This document shows, piece after piece, positions 37,469 to 52,500 of a stretch of DNA of 64,000 bases; the stretch's first letter is position 1, and every line of letters starts with the position of its first letter. The notes beneath the pieces are model-generated. The model worked only from the letters and a program-made list of their open reading frames with translations, had not been told where the DNA came from and searched no databases. The position numbers and the translations under genes were made by a program. The stretch spans positions 1-64,000 of the forward strand of contig JAOVVO010000352.1 of assembly GCA_028564675.1 (NCBI GenBank), written 5' to 3'. Origin of the DNA: Onchocerca lupi (Eukaryota; Nematoda; Chromadorea; Rhabditida; Onchocercidae).

Positions 37469-39039
37469 TTAAAATATGAAAGCTAAATTAATTTCTTTGA
37501 ATAAATTTTTCAACAAGGAAAGTTTTCTAAAATTTCAAACATTTATTGTTTTTTCCCATAGTATAGCAAATATTTGTATTTCCTTCAATGCAGCAAAAAT
37601 TGGCATTTGTATGAGAAGTTTCATGTGACAATTTAATTTTGAAAAATTTGATTGAAATTCGAAATTTTTAGAGGTGATAAGGATGCAATTGAACGAGTTG
37701 CATATGAATTATGCGAAGATGAAGCAGAAAATGGTGTCATATATTTCGAAGCACGATATTCACCACATTTATTATGTAATACAGTGAAAAATACGGCTGC
37801 AAATTCGAAATATGGAGTTTATACGAAGAAAGGACAAGTAAAAGAATTAATTAATGGCAATTTGATAATTTAAATTTTAATACTTTATTTCAACATTAGA
37901 AATTTAAACTGTAAGTTTTCATTTGGCTTAGTAAAAGTAGTAAGAGTCAATTTAATGGATAAATAAGATGAATCATTTTGATGGATTGCGTCGATCTTTC
38001 GAACGATTAATAACAAGTACTTCTAATCACAATATTTACTTATCATTCATCAAATAGTTCTTGTAAAACACAAATAATTTCAATTAAAATTTTATAAAAA
38101 ATGAAAATTAATTTCTAGCTGGAACCACGAGGTGTTATTGAAGCGGTAAAACGAGGTTTTCTTCGTGGTGAAAAAGAATTTGGTGTAAAAGCACGATCAA
38201 TTCTATGCTGCATTCATGGATTTCACGATTGGAATGATGAAGTACTTGAACTCGGTTCGTTTATCGATTTTCTTTAACAAATTTACTGAAAATTTCTTAT
38301 CTTTTTTTTCAAGCATTTCTTTGATTCCTGTTACTATTGATTAATTTAGCGACAAATTTATCAAGTGAGGGAGTTGTTGGCATTGACATAGCGGGATGTT
38401 CACTGGGAGCTGATGAGCAATATCCTCCAAGTGTATCGGAACTTTTTCAGGTTTATTCAAATATTCTTATACATTTATGTTGTTTTCTTTTTTTTTCTTT
38501 TTTTTTTTTCGTTGAATATAGTTATTTAACCGACTGCTCAATGTGGAAATTCAAATGAATTTTGGAATTTTAATAAAATAAATGTTGGCGAGATGATATT
38601 CATCATAAATTAAATCAATCAATACTTCATTTATTTGAAGATTAGCGTAGATTCGGTAAAGTTGTCTAAATGTGAAATGCACTATCCATGGCGCTGTAAT
38701 GATCAGATACAATATGATATGTGATAAAAATTCTCGACTGTATTTCAGAATGCAGCTAAACGAGGTATCCATCGTACTGTGCATGCTGGTGAAAGTAGTG
38801 GTGCCAAGGAAGTTGTCAATGTGAATTATTTTTATTCAAATATTTTTCAATCTTTGAACAAAGTTTTTATCTTGAAGTTTGGAACTCAAAGAATGAGAAA
38901 TATCTTTGGAATAAAAAAGCCGAGACTAAAAATGAAATTTAGAAAGAATAATAAGGGATAATGTTTTTCATTTATTGAAATTGAAATTTAACGTAAGAAC
39001 GAAATGTTATATTCGTTTAATTTAAAATCAACGAGATCT

Positions 39040-39072
<33 letters not shown>

Positions 39073-39956
39073 ATTTTTTATTAATTAGGCAATCGAGGAA
39101 ATGCGGGCCGAACGAATTGGTCATGGTTATCGATTATTGCGTGATGAAAATGCATACAAAAAATATGCAATTGAAAAGCGAATACATTTTGAAGCATGTC
39201 CCAAATCATCAGTTATGACCGGTTCCGTACCGTTAATATGGTGTGAGCATCCGGTTAAACGGTTTGTCTATTCACTATTCCTTTTTTTTTTTTTTTTTTT
39301 TTTTGCGCTGATAATATCTCAGTATAGTTTTACTATAAAAAAAATATCTTTTAGAATTAATTTCAAAAAATTTTGTTCATCAAATTCAACGTCAACAATT
39401 AAATGGAATGAAATATTAGCAAAAATCCATCCATTTTACAGATTCGCAGCTGATGATATTAATTTTTCGTTGAGCACTGATGATCCAACATGTTTTGATA
39501 ATAGTTTGTTAAGTGAATATCAACTTGCACATCAAGAAATCGGTTTAACCAGAAAGCAACTTTGGAATTGTGTAAGTTTGTAAAAATTTTATCAATTTTC
39601 TTTTAGGTGAGGAAAAATTAACATAATCAAATATTAATATGCTGATTTTGTTCTAATTAAATCATGAATAAAAGGAAGACGAAGAAAAAAATATTTGAAT
39701 AGTAATATTTATCAAAATTGTTCAAGAAAGAGGATGTGAAAATGATAGATTGAACAGGAGTCATGATATTAGTTAGACTCTCTCAATCTTGTGTCTAATA
39801 GAGGATTAATTAGTTAGTTAGTTAATTAGTTGAAAAATTAATGATCTGTTATTGCAGAGTTTGAATGCAGCTCGGTCATGTTTTGCAGAAGAACCATTAA
39901 AAAGTGAAATTATCGCGATAGTGGAAGGAGCTGAAGTAAAAGAAACAGTGAAATGA
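36434..39956 (+). CDS. Adenosine deaminase
   Basis: Ten exons join in phase to 367 residues, close to the ~360 of animal ADA: 36434-36472, 36665-36726, 37293-37418, 37672-37837, 38119-38254, 38350-38450, 38749-38820, 39089-39261, 39442-39571 and 39858-39956. The enzyme hydrolyses adenosine and deoxyadenosine to inosine forms in purine salvage. Zinc and catalytic residues are all present: HLHLDG (His17, His19), VHAGE (His222, Glu225), RIGHG (His246) and SLSTDDP (Asp305, Asp306). FEARYSPHLL, GIDIAG and CPKSSVMTGSV are further ADA signatures. There is no signal peptide, so it is the cytosolic type and not the secreted growth-factor type. Several introns end in long T runs directly before the acceptor. 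Donors GTTTGT and GTTCGT occur beside GTAAGT types. Confidence 0.95.
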
Positions 39957-42900
39957 TTAATTATCAATTCGATTCAATTTTATTAATGAAAATTTCATAA
40001 TATGGGATTTCGACCTTTTTTATTTTCGTCTATTATTTACAGTTAAATTTCAGATCAAATATTTTAAAATATATGTTGAAATAGTTATTTTAATTGAGTA
40101 ACAATAACAGATCTGATAAAGATGTTGCTACATCAATTGTGTTAATGCATAGCAAGTTAGATGACGCAAAGGAAAGAAAAAAAAGAACTTTTTAGGTTGT
40201 TTTTCCTGCTACCTATCAATACATTCATCACCTGATAATATTAATAATCAATTCAATAATAAATTTCCTTATAAATATCACAAATAATCTGAAATTTATA
40301 AAATACTTTGAATTACAAGGACATATGGAATAACCTGAAATTCCATCTGTAACCGATAATATATCTATAACCGAATATTTATCATATGAACATGAATATA
40401 TTTATATCAGTGTTTAGGTACTGTTGTTAAAGAAAAAAATTGGAGAAAATAATTAAAGGCGAAAATTCGCCAAAAAAAAAAAAAAAAAAACAGAAAAATT
40501 TCATAAAAAATATTCTCATATAAAGTTTGACATAAATGTTTCAAATCATATCACTTTAAGTAATAATATTATTAAATAATAAAGATGGGAATATTTATGT
40601 GTTTAAAAAGTATTGATAGAATTTGTTTAACGAGGATTTAATTGATCGAGTACAATAAGCATTATATCCATTTGTTATCAAAATTTTATTAACTAGTTAA
40701 GTTGAAAATATATTGTAATATATATATATACATATAGAAATATTCGGAATATTGAATTCCTGAATTTCTTATTTTCGAATTTGAAGCAGAAAGGAAATGT
40801 TATTTGTTTACCATTGATGTAAGAATATTGACAAGATAATTGATTAATTGAAGTAATTTTTGTCCATAATTTCAAAATTTGTATGGAATAAATTTTAAAA
40901 AATTCAATTACTTTCATTTCTTTCTTCTTTTGAATGTTTGTTTATTTGCTAATCGATGAATTGAATTCAAAATAAAATTTATTTGTAATTCCATTTTTCC
41001 CCTCTCTTTTTTAATTTTAACTTTTAAACCATCTGTTTATATAACTTAACAAATAATTGACACAGCTTTGCTATTTCATGAAAAATAACTTTTTACTCTT
41101 TGTTTAATAAACAATAGAAATAACCAAATAGAAAAAAAAGAAGAAATTTGAATCAAAGCATTTCTGCCATTAAGCTTATTTTAAATTTCGAACATTTTAC
41201 TTAATTTTTCCCTTCCTATCTTATATTATTTACTTCCAGTAAGAGTGTCATTCGATGTTTCAAAAGTAAATGTATGTCATATCAATTTTAAGGAAAGGAA
41301 ATAGGTATATTAGCTGTCAAACTTCAGTTCATCCAATTTAGCAATTAATACTAATTATGGAATATTATTTATTTCAAACATTTTCAAAATTATTTTCCAA
41401 TAATTTCCTATTTGTTGAACTTAAAGATTAAATATTGATTGCTTGCCGTTAAAAAAACTGTAAACATTTGCAGATATTAAGAAATTTTACCAATTTTTCG
41501 ATATTATTTAAAATTTTTATTAAACTTTATAATTATTTAAGCTTAAACCAAATTTTAGCAATTTATAAAACATACTGTTGATAATAATTAATAATATCAA
41601 GTTCCTAAAATCTGATTAAGTCCTGCTAATTTGTTGTTTTGTTACTTTTTAATGTAATTAAAAATTTAAAGATCAATGGAATTAATTTTTTCTATTTAAT
41701 AAATATGTTCAACCATAATTTATTCCTATTATAAATTTAGATTAATTCAGTAAATATAGGAAGTTTTTTTCAATGAAATTTTTGATGAGATTAGGTTCAT
41801 TTATGCACTTTCGTTTAAGTTTAACTTTTCAATTATTGCAAAGAATTTAAAAACAAAAAACCAATCGATAAACCATCATAGGAAATTCATGTAAAAAATA
41901 GATTTAAAATAAAATTTTGTTGTAACCTTTTTTTTCGATGAAAATTTTACAAAAAATTTGTCGAAAAGAAAAGAAAAGGAAAAATCGGAGGGCGGGGGTT
42001 GAAAAAAAAAAAAAAAATTGGATGAATACTTCGAGCTAACATGTTCGTTATCATAAAAAAGAAAAAGTTTTATTTACATTGATGAATCACATGCTCCATA
42101 CAGGCAATTCAATAGTCTTATTCCATTTTAAGATAGCTCTTTCTATACTTTTCAAATTTCAATCTTTCTCAAATTCTTTTTTCCATTTCTTAAATCATCA
42201 AATTTTTATCCAGGAATACTGGAAATCAAAGGAATTCTATTTCTTGAAATTTTATTTAAAACTTAAATCATTTATTAATTGTAATATTAAAAATTTAAGA
42301 ATTTCTTTAATTAAATCGTATTTTTTAAAGAAAGAAAACTTCCTTTCATTTCTATCCTAATTAGCGCATTCTTTTTTTTGCTGTTATCTATTTAATTAAA
42401 AATAAACTATTTTCAAATTATCCCCGATTAATTAGTTGGGATTAAATAATGGAAATACATAAGATATAAATGGATTAAATCATTTGTATTTTATGGAGAA
42501 AATATAACGAAAAATATAAATATTTAAGAATTCTATACTGTAAGGTAATTTTTTCTTTTTTATAATTTTATCAAATTTTTTATCACTTTTCTTAAATAAT
42601 TTTCGTAATCTTCTTTTTGATCAAGCTAATTTTATCATCTTGAAAACTTGGTTAAAAGTTAATTTTGTGTTCTTAAATATTCAAGAATATCTGTTTATTT
42701 ATCATTTCCCTCACTTGAAAACTTTAGCAGACAAAAACATATAATCATGATTTGATAAGAATTGTTGTTGAATTCTCACCTCATGCTAAAATTGATCATC
42801 CTTAAATTGCATAGTAACAATTGAATTATTTTTTAAAATAGTAGTATATGTAAATATTATACATTGATGGCTTAATTAATATAATTCGTAATTTAGCATC

Positions 42901-45900
42901 ATTGTAACTTGAATTTTTGATCTATCCGTATATTTGCTCACTTACACATTCATGCAAAAATTAGAAAATTTAATTGAATAGGATTGAATTATTGACTTAA
43001 TTTGCTTACTGTTCGTTGTAAATTAGTATGAATTAATTGAGTAAACTTGAAGAATGCTAACTTACCAACGAGAGTAAAGAATTGTGTACCTGTAATCCTC
43101 TGGAATGACAGACAAATACAAATAGTCATCGTCAACATACAAACCACTTCATCATCAATGCAATATTTTAGTTTGCTTTAACAAATAATTTAGAAGGAAG
43201 TTAAGCCAAGTAGTTCATCTCTAAAATCATCATCAATTCATTACTGCAATCATTTGCTTTTCATTTGTTTGTTATCATTGATAATTTAATGTTTGCTATT
43301 ATCATCATCATATGTTTGATATTTTTTAAATTAACGAGTTTTTTTTCTTTTTTTTTTACTCAACTTAAATTTGAAAAATTGAAATTTTTTGAAAATAAAA
43401 ACGTAATACATTCATACATTACATATCAAATCTAGCTGTTTTTTTTTTTTTTTTTTGTTGTTGTTAATGAATTTGATGTTGCTTGATTGTTTAACAAAAT
43501 AAGAAATTGATTATAGAAGTTGATGAGAAAGAAGTGTGATGAATTTTGAATAAGAATCTTAATCTATATTACTGGAAATATTGTCATTGTTTCCGTCTAT
43601 TTTCTTTTTTTCGTTTTTCATTTTTAGCCTTTAGAAGAATTTTGTAAAATGAAAATTTTCCCGATCATATTTAAATTTTAATTTTTTATTAAAAATTAAT
43701 TATCTTTTTAACACCGTGCTATTCATTCACTTCTCATTACGTCTGGACTTTCAATCAATTTATCTATCACTTAATAACTATCATATAATTATGCTGCTTT
43801 TTTTTAAATCTAATATATCTATCATTTAATTATTACTATATAATTAATGAACTTACATATCATTAAGTTTATTGTTTCTTTTTTTTTTTTTTCTAAGCTA
43901 AAAGATATATTAGACTGAAATGAAAGATGTATTAGTGTTTTTTGATGAAAAATTTGAATTAAATGAAAAATTTAATGGAAAGAATAATAAAAGATGGATG
44001 AAAAAAAAAAAAAAAAAGATATGAAGAAATAATATTTCAAAGCTGCTGTTATCTGCATAAAAATGCTTAAACAAAATATTCTCCGATGTTAGTGTATTTG
44101 TTGTATTTGTCGATATTTCTGCATTTGCTGGCCGAAATGAAATTCCATAATGTTGTGAGCGCTTATGTAAATATATTACTCAATATACACATCTATTCCA
44201 TTTACTACTACGAATTCAATTGGTTTGATTTCAAATTTAAACTATTTTTTCACAACTTTTTCCATAAATTAAACTTTTTTTTCGTTTTATTTTTCAAAAT
44301 TTACTCTTATTCTACTTAATATCAAACAATATTTGTGTGTAAATTTATTCGACAGAATCAAATATTTTAAAGCGAAATTGAAATGAAAAAGTGAGATAGA
44401 GAGAGTGAGAGATGAAAAGGGAAGAGAAATAAAAGAGAGGAAAATTATAAAATACGACTATAAGCAAATATTAGCAGAACAGTAAATTTTCAGTAATCAG
44501 TAGAATAAAAAATCGGAATTTATCAGTTTCTATTGAATAATCTAAAAAAGAAAAACTGATATAGAATGAAGTATAATATAAAAATCATATACAGTAAGCA
44601 TATTTTTAGTAATTGATCCAAAACAAATGATCATATTTTCACTTATTAATTAGATAGAATCAATTTCGTGAAATAAAGGAAACGAGAATTTTCTTCTTTC
44701 GCTTTAATATAAACATTTGATTTAATAAATAAAAAAAAAAAACAAAAAAAAAAACTTAAATACTTTTAAGACGAGCATTTCGAGAAGTGTTCAATATTTT
44801 CGAGCATTATTGATATCAAAATATAATAGAAAAGTTAGAATATGTTTGGTGAACATCACAATTGAATGCCTAAAATTTCCATTCAATTTGAGGCGAAAGT
44901 TTTGTTTGCTCACATTTATTATACTATAATGTTCATTTTTCTTTCCCAACAAAATAAAATATTTGATTTATCGATTGTTAGTTTTTTTTTTTTTATTCAT
45001 TTTTTTTTCGTTGTTGTATTTTTATATGATGAAAATAAATTTCAAAAACTAATCAAACTTGAAGTTTTAAAACAAATAAAATTTTTTTCTGACGTTTTGC
45101 TTATCATGTTAATGTTTAAATAAATACTTAAAAAAGAATGCAAATAAAATCTGACTGATGGAGTTTCTTTTTTTTGTTTATTGCTTGATATTTTTGTTGG
45201 ATTCTTATATTGGCAATTTCATTTTTTAATTTCTTTTAAAAGTTTTTTTTTTTCCAAATGGCTTAAAGTTTTTATAAAATGAATGGGACAAAATTTTAGG
45301 AAGAGGAGCAACTGAATGTATTTGTAATCAACATCGTTATCAATGATGAATGCTATATTTGTATCCAGTTGTGTATATAATTCACTGATAAATTAATCTT
45401 TTCAGTATAAAATTTCATCAAAAGTTGTGTTTCTTCACATACTAGCATTTCTTTTTCTTCTTTTCTAATCTTTTAATCATCATTAGTTTTCATTTATCGA
45501 GTGATAAATCATAATATCCTTCAAATTTTAATGTTGCTTTAGAAAAAAGTAACATAGATTTTCGTTTTTATCTTACAATAATAGATATATAATGTTTTCA
45601 CGGTAAATTTATCTGCTGATTTTCTTCCTTAAAAAAAAAGAAAGATTTCTACATCTATGAGAAAATTTTTTCGACTATAAATTTTGAAATATTTTTTTCC
45701 GGAAAAAATTCAAATTTTTCGAATAAACTGTAGTATTATTGGAATAATTGGACAATTAAGTCGCTCGTATAACTTCAAAATTAAATGAAAATAAAGTAAA
45801 GGTGAAAATAATTGAAATCTTATTTTTGCCTTTTTTAAGTAAACATGTTACACGTCATCCGTATGACCCATCATTTGATAGAATTTAATAAAAATGAACA

Positions 45901-46451
45901 CGGAAGTAAACTGTTGTTTTGCTTTTCTTAAGTAAACATGTTGCAAATAACGTGGATGATTCATCATTTAACACAGATAATCTAATTTTTAGGATTATTT
46001 TACGAGTAATCAATGAACTTTACTTATTTAAAAAAAAAAAAAAAATTAAACATTAGCTGATGAAATTCTCAGTTCAATCCTGGAAGAAGAATATTTTTGA
46101 TGCAATCTGAATCCTTCAGATGCATTCATGCTACCTTCTAAGATTCACTTCGTCGCTTTCTTTTCATTATCAATTCGAATTTCATTTCATTTCCTTATTA
46201 GATGACATTTTGCTTTGATTAAGTTTTCAGATCGATGATTCCAAATTTTTTATCATAAAATATGAATCAGCGAAGACTTGAAGAATAGTAAATATTGTCC
46301 TTTTCAACAAAACATCTCATTTTATCCATGATTTCAGGAAGCAATTTAATTTTAAATGCATGATTGCTTAGTTACCGATCAATAGGTCATTGCAATTGCT
46401 GATTCATACTTGTTTCAGAAATATTTGAATGCACATTAATGGTATACACAA
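39957..46451. other. Non-coding region with one exon-like island
   Basis: About 6.5 kb without a supportable gene. A short reverse-strand island at 43063-43150 has strong splice signals and is discussed as a finding. A diverged direct repeat lies at 45823-45972. The remaining open frames at 42079, 44086 and 44866 are T-rich and unsupported. Confidence 0.55.
45823..45972. repeat. Diverged direct repeat, two copies
   Basis: Two ~60-base copies, 45823-45885 and 45915-45972, share TTAAGTAAACATGTT and a later CATCATTT in the same order. They lie about 0.6 kb upstream of the surface-protein gene. Confidence 0.65.
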
Positions 46452-46461
46452 ATATTTTCAG
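46452..46461 (+). promoter_or_regulatory. Possible spliced-leader acceptor for the AMOP gene
   Basis: AATATTTTCAG ends 67 bases before the ATG at 46529. The intervening bases contain no other ATG. A cis intron from a 5' non-coding exon is the alternative. Confidence 0.35.
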
Positions 46462-46528
46462 ACTCCGGAGGAATTAAGCCAAGATCGATATTACATCCGG
46501 AAATTTTCGAAGTTTAAAAAAATTTAAA

Positions 46529-49500
46529 ATGATATTGCCGAGTATTTTCCTATTCGCTACAGTCATATCATGCTTATCATTACCTAGTTTCGCTCAACAA
46601 ATACCTCAGCAAAATCCGGTACCATCATCAAACCAACAAAATCTTAATCCAGGACAAGAAGGTGCCAAAATTTTTACCGGTGGTGATACCAGTTCAGCAT
46701 ATGGTATGTTACATTTGATCATAACTAAATTTATAAAAATTTAAATCAATAATTTAAAACAATCCAATTTTGTCATGCAGGCGCTAAAATTGTTCTTAGT
46801 TAGATCTAAGCATAAGTAATTTACAATATTTTTCATGTTTCAGTAAACTTGGTACCATTTGGACCTGATGCAGGTGACCAAAAAGTACATCCAGGAATGC
46901 TTACTTCTGGACAAACAATTAATTTACATATGTTTTTTCCATTTTACGGTGGTTTATACAACTATTCAGTGGTATGTTTTATAAGTTTTTCTTTTCCGGG
47001 AATTTAAATTTCAATTTTACAATTTTTCTGGAAAAAAATTTCGCGAAATTTTTTATTATTTATTGATAAGGCCTTCTATAATCACACTATTTTGATATAA
47101 ATGTTATAATAAGTTTGTGCAAACTTAATGAAATGCTAATTAAAGCTTTCGGTAAATGGCTACATTGCATTTGCAACTGTACTGGACCAAGGTCCAACAA
47201 TAAACGTTGGTGTAGAATCAACTAATTGGCCACAACAACAAGATCCGGCAATGATTGCGCCATATTTATGCAAACAACAGGTTTTTTTAATTTGCTTAAA
47301 ACGTGAAGTAATACGCTTGAAATACGTTTAGCAGTTACTAAACAAATACTTATTGATTTAATAAAATCGCTAAAAACATTGTTGCATCTGAAACTCAAGG
47401 AATTTTCGACAATTCTATTCTTAAAATATTGCTTCAGATAGTACAAAATCCAAGTCCAGGATTGAAAACAGGTGTTTACTATCGTTTGATGTTACGACAA
47501 TCATTATTTGGCCGTGGTAACATACCATTTAGTGGTACCATGGAACAATCAAGTTTCTTCAAGCAATCACCTAGTCAAGTTTGTTTTTTTTTTCTGCATT
47601 ATTGTAAAAGATTTTTGGAATTTTTAAATTTATTAGCTGAAATAATATAAAAATTTGTAGGCTTGTACATCTGATTCATATGTGCATTGCGATCATAACA
47701 GCGATTACTTTCTTGATAATATGATGCGATGGCTTCAAGGTTTATTGAAATTTTATTTTAATTTAGTCAATTAAAATGATTTCAAATTTCAATAATCAAA
47801 AAATATCAATAAAAATTTATAGAAGGAGTTGCTGGTGCAGCAGCATTTCGCGCAGATGCAGCATTAGTAGTTACCTGGTACAATACAGCATCAGCAATTG
47901 TTGGTCGTTCTGATATTGATGCCGGTCAATTATCAACTTATCAAGCAATTTGGTTGACTGATCAGGTAAAATTATTTAGTATGAATAATTATCTTAATAT
48001 TAATTTTTTTGCAAATGAAACTGGATTTATTTTAAATCAAAGTTATGCTTTATTTTATGATATTAATGTCAAAAAATGCAGTAAAAAAAAAAAAAAAAAA
48101 AGACCGGTTAAATTTAAAATGGAATAAAATTTATCCAGAAAAAAATTAAATTTGTCTTTTCCTTAGAATTAAGTTTAAAATTTTTGGATTAATTTTTTTT
48201 TTCTAGCCTGGTCGATTAAGTTATGTTATTTTGAATTATGACAAACTTGGATTTGATGCTGCAGATTTTCGGATGAACTCTAGAAGTGGTCGTTGTCAAG
48301 TGAGTCTGTTTTATTCAAATTTCATTTTATCGATTTGAAAAGAAATGAATTTGAATAATTTTTGTACTCTTTTAATTTAGGCACTTTTTAATGGTGGCAA
48401 TCATACCGGTAGCGTACCGGTGGATCCAACATTTATGTACAAAAATACACCAACAATATTGGCGCAACGTTCCGGCGTACCGCATATGGTTCGTGGACGA
48501 TATATGTTTCGTGTTGATGATGTTGTTCGACCGGCCGGTTGCTCCAATAAAACTGGTGGTACATGTAAGTTTTAATGAAATTTTAAAATTTAATATTTGA
48601 GTTCAATTTCAATATTTCAATTAGATCTATATTTATACTGCTAAATGCAAATTTTTGCACAACAAAGAACTGAAATAAACAAATGTTTGAATTTTTTTTT
48701 TCCCGGAATTTCCTCAACATTAATTGTACATTTAATCTTGATAATAGATTAAGTTAAATGTAAAATTTTACTAATAATAAAGTCACGTAATAAACGAATG
48801 TAACGATGTTTGCGTGTTCAATTGCGTGTAACATTTTTGACATACGTGAATACGTAATTATACGAATTTACGTATTGAATTTATGATTACAATATGTAAT
48901 AGTTTAAACAAAACACATGTATGTCAAATTTCTATTCGAATCAAGTTTTCATAAATAATTCTATTTAACTATTTCTAATAATTTAACATTTGCATTAAAA
49001 ATTTTTAAAATTTCGAATTATTCAAAATGCTTCCTCTCGAGTTTTTTTTCTCTCTCTCTCTCTCTCTCTTTTCAATTTATCATTTCCAAAAATTTCAGAT
49101 CCAATGCTAATATATCCAAATATAGCCAATATGCTTGGTGAAACAAGTGTAGACGTGAATGCACTGTGCTTGGATCGTAGTCAGACGTACGTTTTGATGA
49201 TAGAGCAGCGTCAAACAGCAGCGTGTACCGTAATTAATTCAGCTATTGCCCGCTGTCATCTTCCGAAGGTTTATGATTGGGGTACTAAGACGGTCTATTT
49301 TCAACCTCAATCAGGATCTCATCAAGAAGATAAAGCATTTGTTGGATATATCTATTTCGGTAAGTTATCAATTGAAAAATTTTAAACTCGAAACTTTCAA
49401 AGAACAAAATATGTGGCACTTTAAATTCTATATCATGTCTGACTTTTTAGAATTTGATTAATAATAAAGTTCATTCCGTCTTTCAACTCTAAATTGATGC

Positions 49501-52500
49501 GTAATTTTCAGATTAATCAATCTTATCAATAATCTTAATTACATCACTTTTATGACTTTTTTCTTTTTAAGTGCCACCAACATTAGATCCAATGCGTCTA
49601 GATATTGGTAATATTTATGAATGGTTCAAGAATCCGATACTGCAAACGGTAAGAATTCTTTCATATTCTAAATTTTAAATAAATCAATATTATAAAATCA
49701 TATGAATATAAAGTTTGGTTAATAATTGTTCGTTATTTGGTTATTAGAATTGAATTTTAGGTAATGCCAATAACATGGTATCCACGAAATTTCACAAATC
49801 CCGATCTTGATTACAAGGATTATAATGTACGAATAAGCGATGATCAATTATATTCTGTACAACTTGGCTTATATGTTATAGGCTACAGAGAAGCAGCTGA
49901 TGATCAGGTTACTACTAATTAATAATAATAGTTGGAAATTAAGAACATGAATAATTTTTATTATAGAAAAAAGAAATTTTATTCTAATGATTTATATGCC
50001 TGTTCATTTCAGATTAAGAAATTCCGTCCGGAACATCGAGTTTTATGCCGGTTAACAACATATTCTAACCGGAATTCACTGGAATATCGTTGGAAGCCAC
50101 AGGAAGAGAAAATTAATTTATATCAGGTATGGAAAATAATTATAAAATAACTTGAAAGTTTTCGAAATTTTCAAATAAAACTAAGCATTTTGGAATAATT
50201 TATTTGATTAGAATAAACTAATTCAGATCCATCATTTCGATAATTATATTTTAGGTTGAAAAATGGTATCTGACGGATTGGGAACGAACGAATACACTTT
50301 ATTCATATCGTTTTGGCTATCTAAAATTAGCACCAATTACTGCTAGTGAGGATACTTCACAACATTTGGCTCACCTACCTTCTGGGTTAATTACTTTTCT
50401 CTTCTTCTTCCATAAGGAATAGAAAGAATTTATTCAAAAAAAATAACACACCTCATTCTAAATTTAATTCTTGTAGAATGAATCTATTCAGAGTTGTTTA
50501 ATTATTATTTTGAAAAAATAATATTCTGTATTTTTTCCCTAATTTTCTGTTCATCTTTTAGATCATTATAAATTCATTTCAGATTAGTTTCACCACCAAT
50601 TTCAATCCATTGGTTATGGACCATTAATAGTCCACAATTTGTATCATCATCATATTCACAACAAGATGCAGAAAGTAGAATGCAATTTGTTTCAGCTAAA
50701 GCGACTGAAATATGTCATGACTGGTAAATTGATATCGTTTTTTCTTTTTTCTTCTTTTTTTTTCGCAAAAGATAAGAAACTAAAAATAGCTTTTTTCAAA
50801 AAAAAAAAAATCAAAAATAGCTTTCTAAAGAAAAAAATCAAAGAAAGCACGTTTGCATATTTTCTATATTCCTATTGCTTAAAATTTTTATTCAATTTCA
50901 AAATTTTTAGGTTCGCAGAAGATGGAGCACAGTATAATTTTATTCGTGATACGGAAACGAATGCATCTTGTCCGTGCGTCGAAAGTCAAGCACGTGTGGA
51001 TATTGGCCGTTTTATGCCACATCCACGTTGCTCTCAGGTTAGATTGATGAATATTGTTATTTGCTAATAGAAAATTGAAATATTTGTTGAAAAATATCAA
51101 TTAATTGGTATTGAAAAAAAAAAAACAAATACAAAAACAAAAACAAAATTTGATGCTGCAAGATGATACGATGAACAATTATCAGATAAGAAATGAATTT
51201 AAATGTTTGAAATTTCAGGACTAATATATTTGATATATTCAAAAACTAGAACTGAAAAATTTTTTTATTAAAAATAATTTCGACCTAATTTTTAGGTATT
51301 TCGTGATATTACTTGTCAAACGATGATTGGTGCAAAGAATTGCTATATGAGTGCTCAAAATATTTATGGTTCATATGCTGGTGATGGTTCGAGCTATGAA
51401 AGCGAAAAAACAGCGTAAATTTTTCGTTAAGAATTTTTATAAATTTTTAATATTTTCAGTTTTGAGGAATTTAAAGCGATTTAAATGATTTTAAAGTTAT
51501 TTAAATCAATATTAGCCAAAGTAATGTTCGAAAAACATTTTCATCATTCATTTGTTAATGATTGTTTTCAAAATTAGCCTTACAGGCGTTTTCAAACGCA
51601 TTATGGACAAGTATGTTGTTATGATGAAGAAGGCAAATTGATGCAAACAACTTATCAACCGGTGATAAAAGTAACCGATGATACGCCGTACAATCCTGGT
51701 TTTCCATTACGTGCCTACGAATTTGGCACTGATCCATATATTGGACAATTTGAGGTAAAATTTCAAAAAATTTTTATTTGATTATTTAAAAACAATTAAT
51801 TATTGCATCACTGATTCATTTCTTTATGTCAGCGGTGAAGTCGGAAACGTTTTTGATTTTATAATTTATCGATTTTCGCCGTATAGTTGGCTTTCACTTT
51901 TCTTGATATAATATTCTTCAAATTAAAAATTTTTGTTTTTATGGATTCAGGTACCAGGTTTATCCACATTTTATCATGATTATATGCCTTACTTCTTTTG
52001 CTGCAAATATGCAAAATTCCGTTGTCAACTATTTTACTGGAGACGACCAAGCAGCGGTTGCCAGCAGTATCAGCCTCCAGCTGTCGGTATGCATTCCGTT
52101 ATTTTTTAATAAATTGATATCAAGTAATTTTATATTTCACGTGATTTTTATGTGAAATTGTTAGTATGCTCATATTTTGGGACATCTATGCAAATAAATT
52201 CCTGAAATCAGCCGTGCTAGATGACGTGCGTCATTTTATCGTATTCAACATCTTGATTATCTGACGATAGCTTTCTAACTCTAATGCGCGAAAGTTATGA
52301 TATATGCATTAAATGCTGTCGAAATTTTCAATCGATAATTTACTTATTCATGCATTAATTTATCATGTGTATTTTTTAGTCAATTAGGTGCAAGTTTAAT
52401 TAGACAAATTTTATATTTATCAATTTTAAGGCGAAGCACTTGGAGCAGTAAGTTTCAATACTATCGATAATGATAAATTTATCTTCAATGAACCGGGAGT

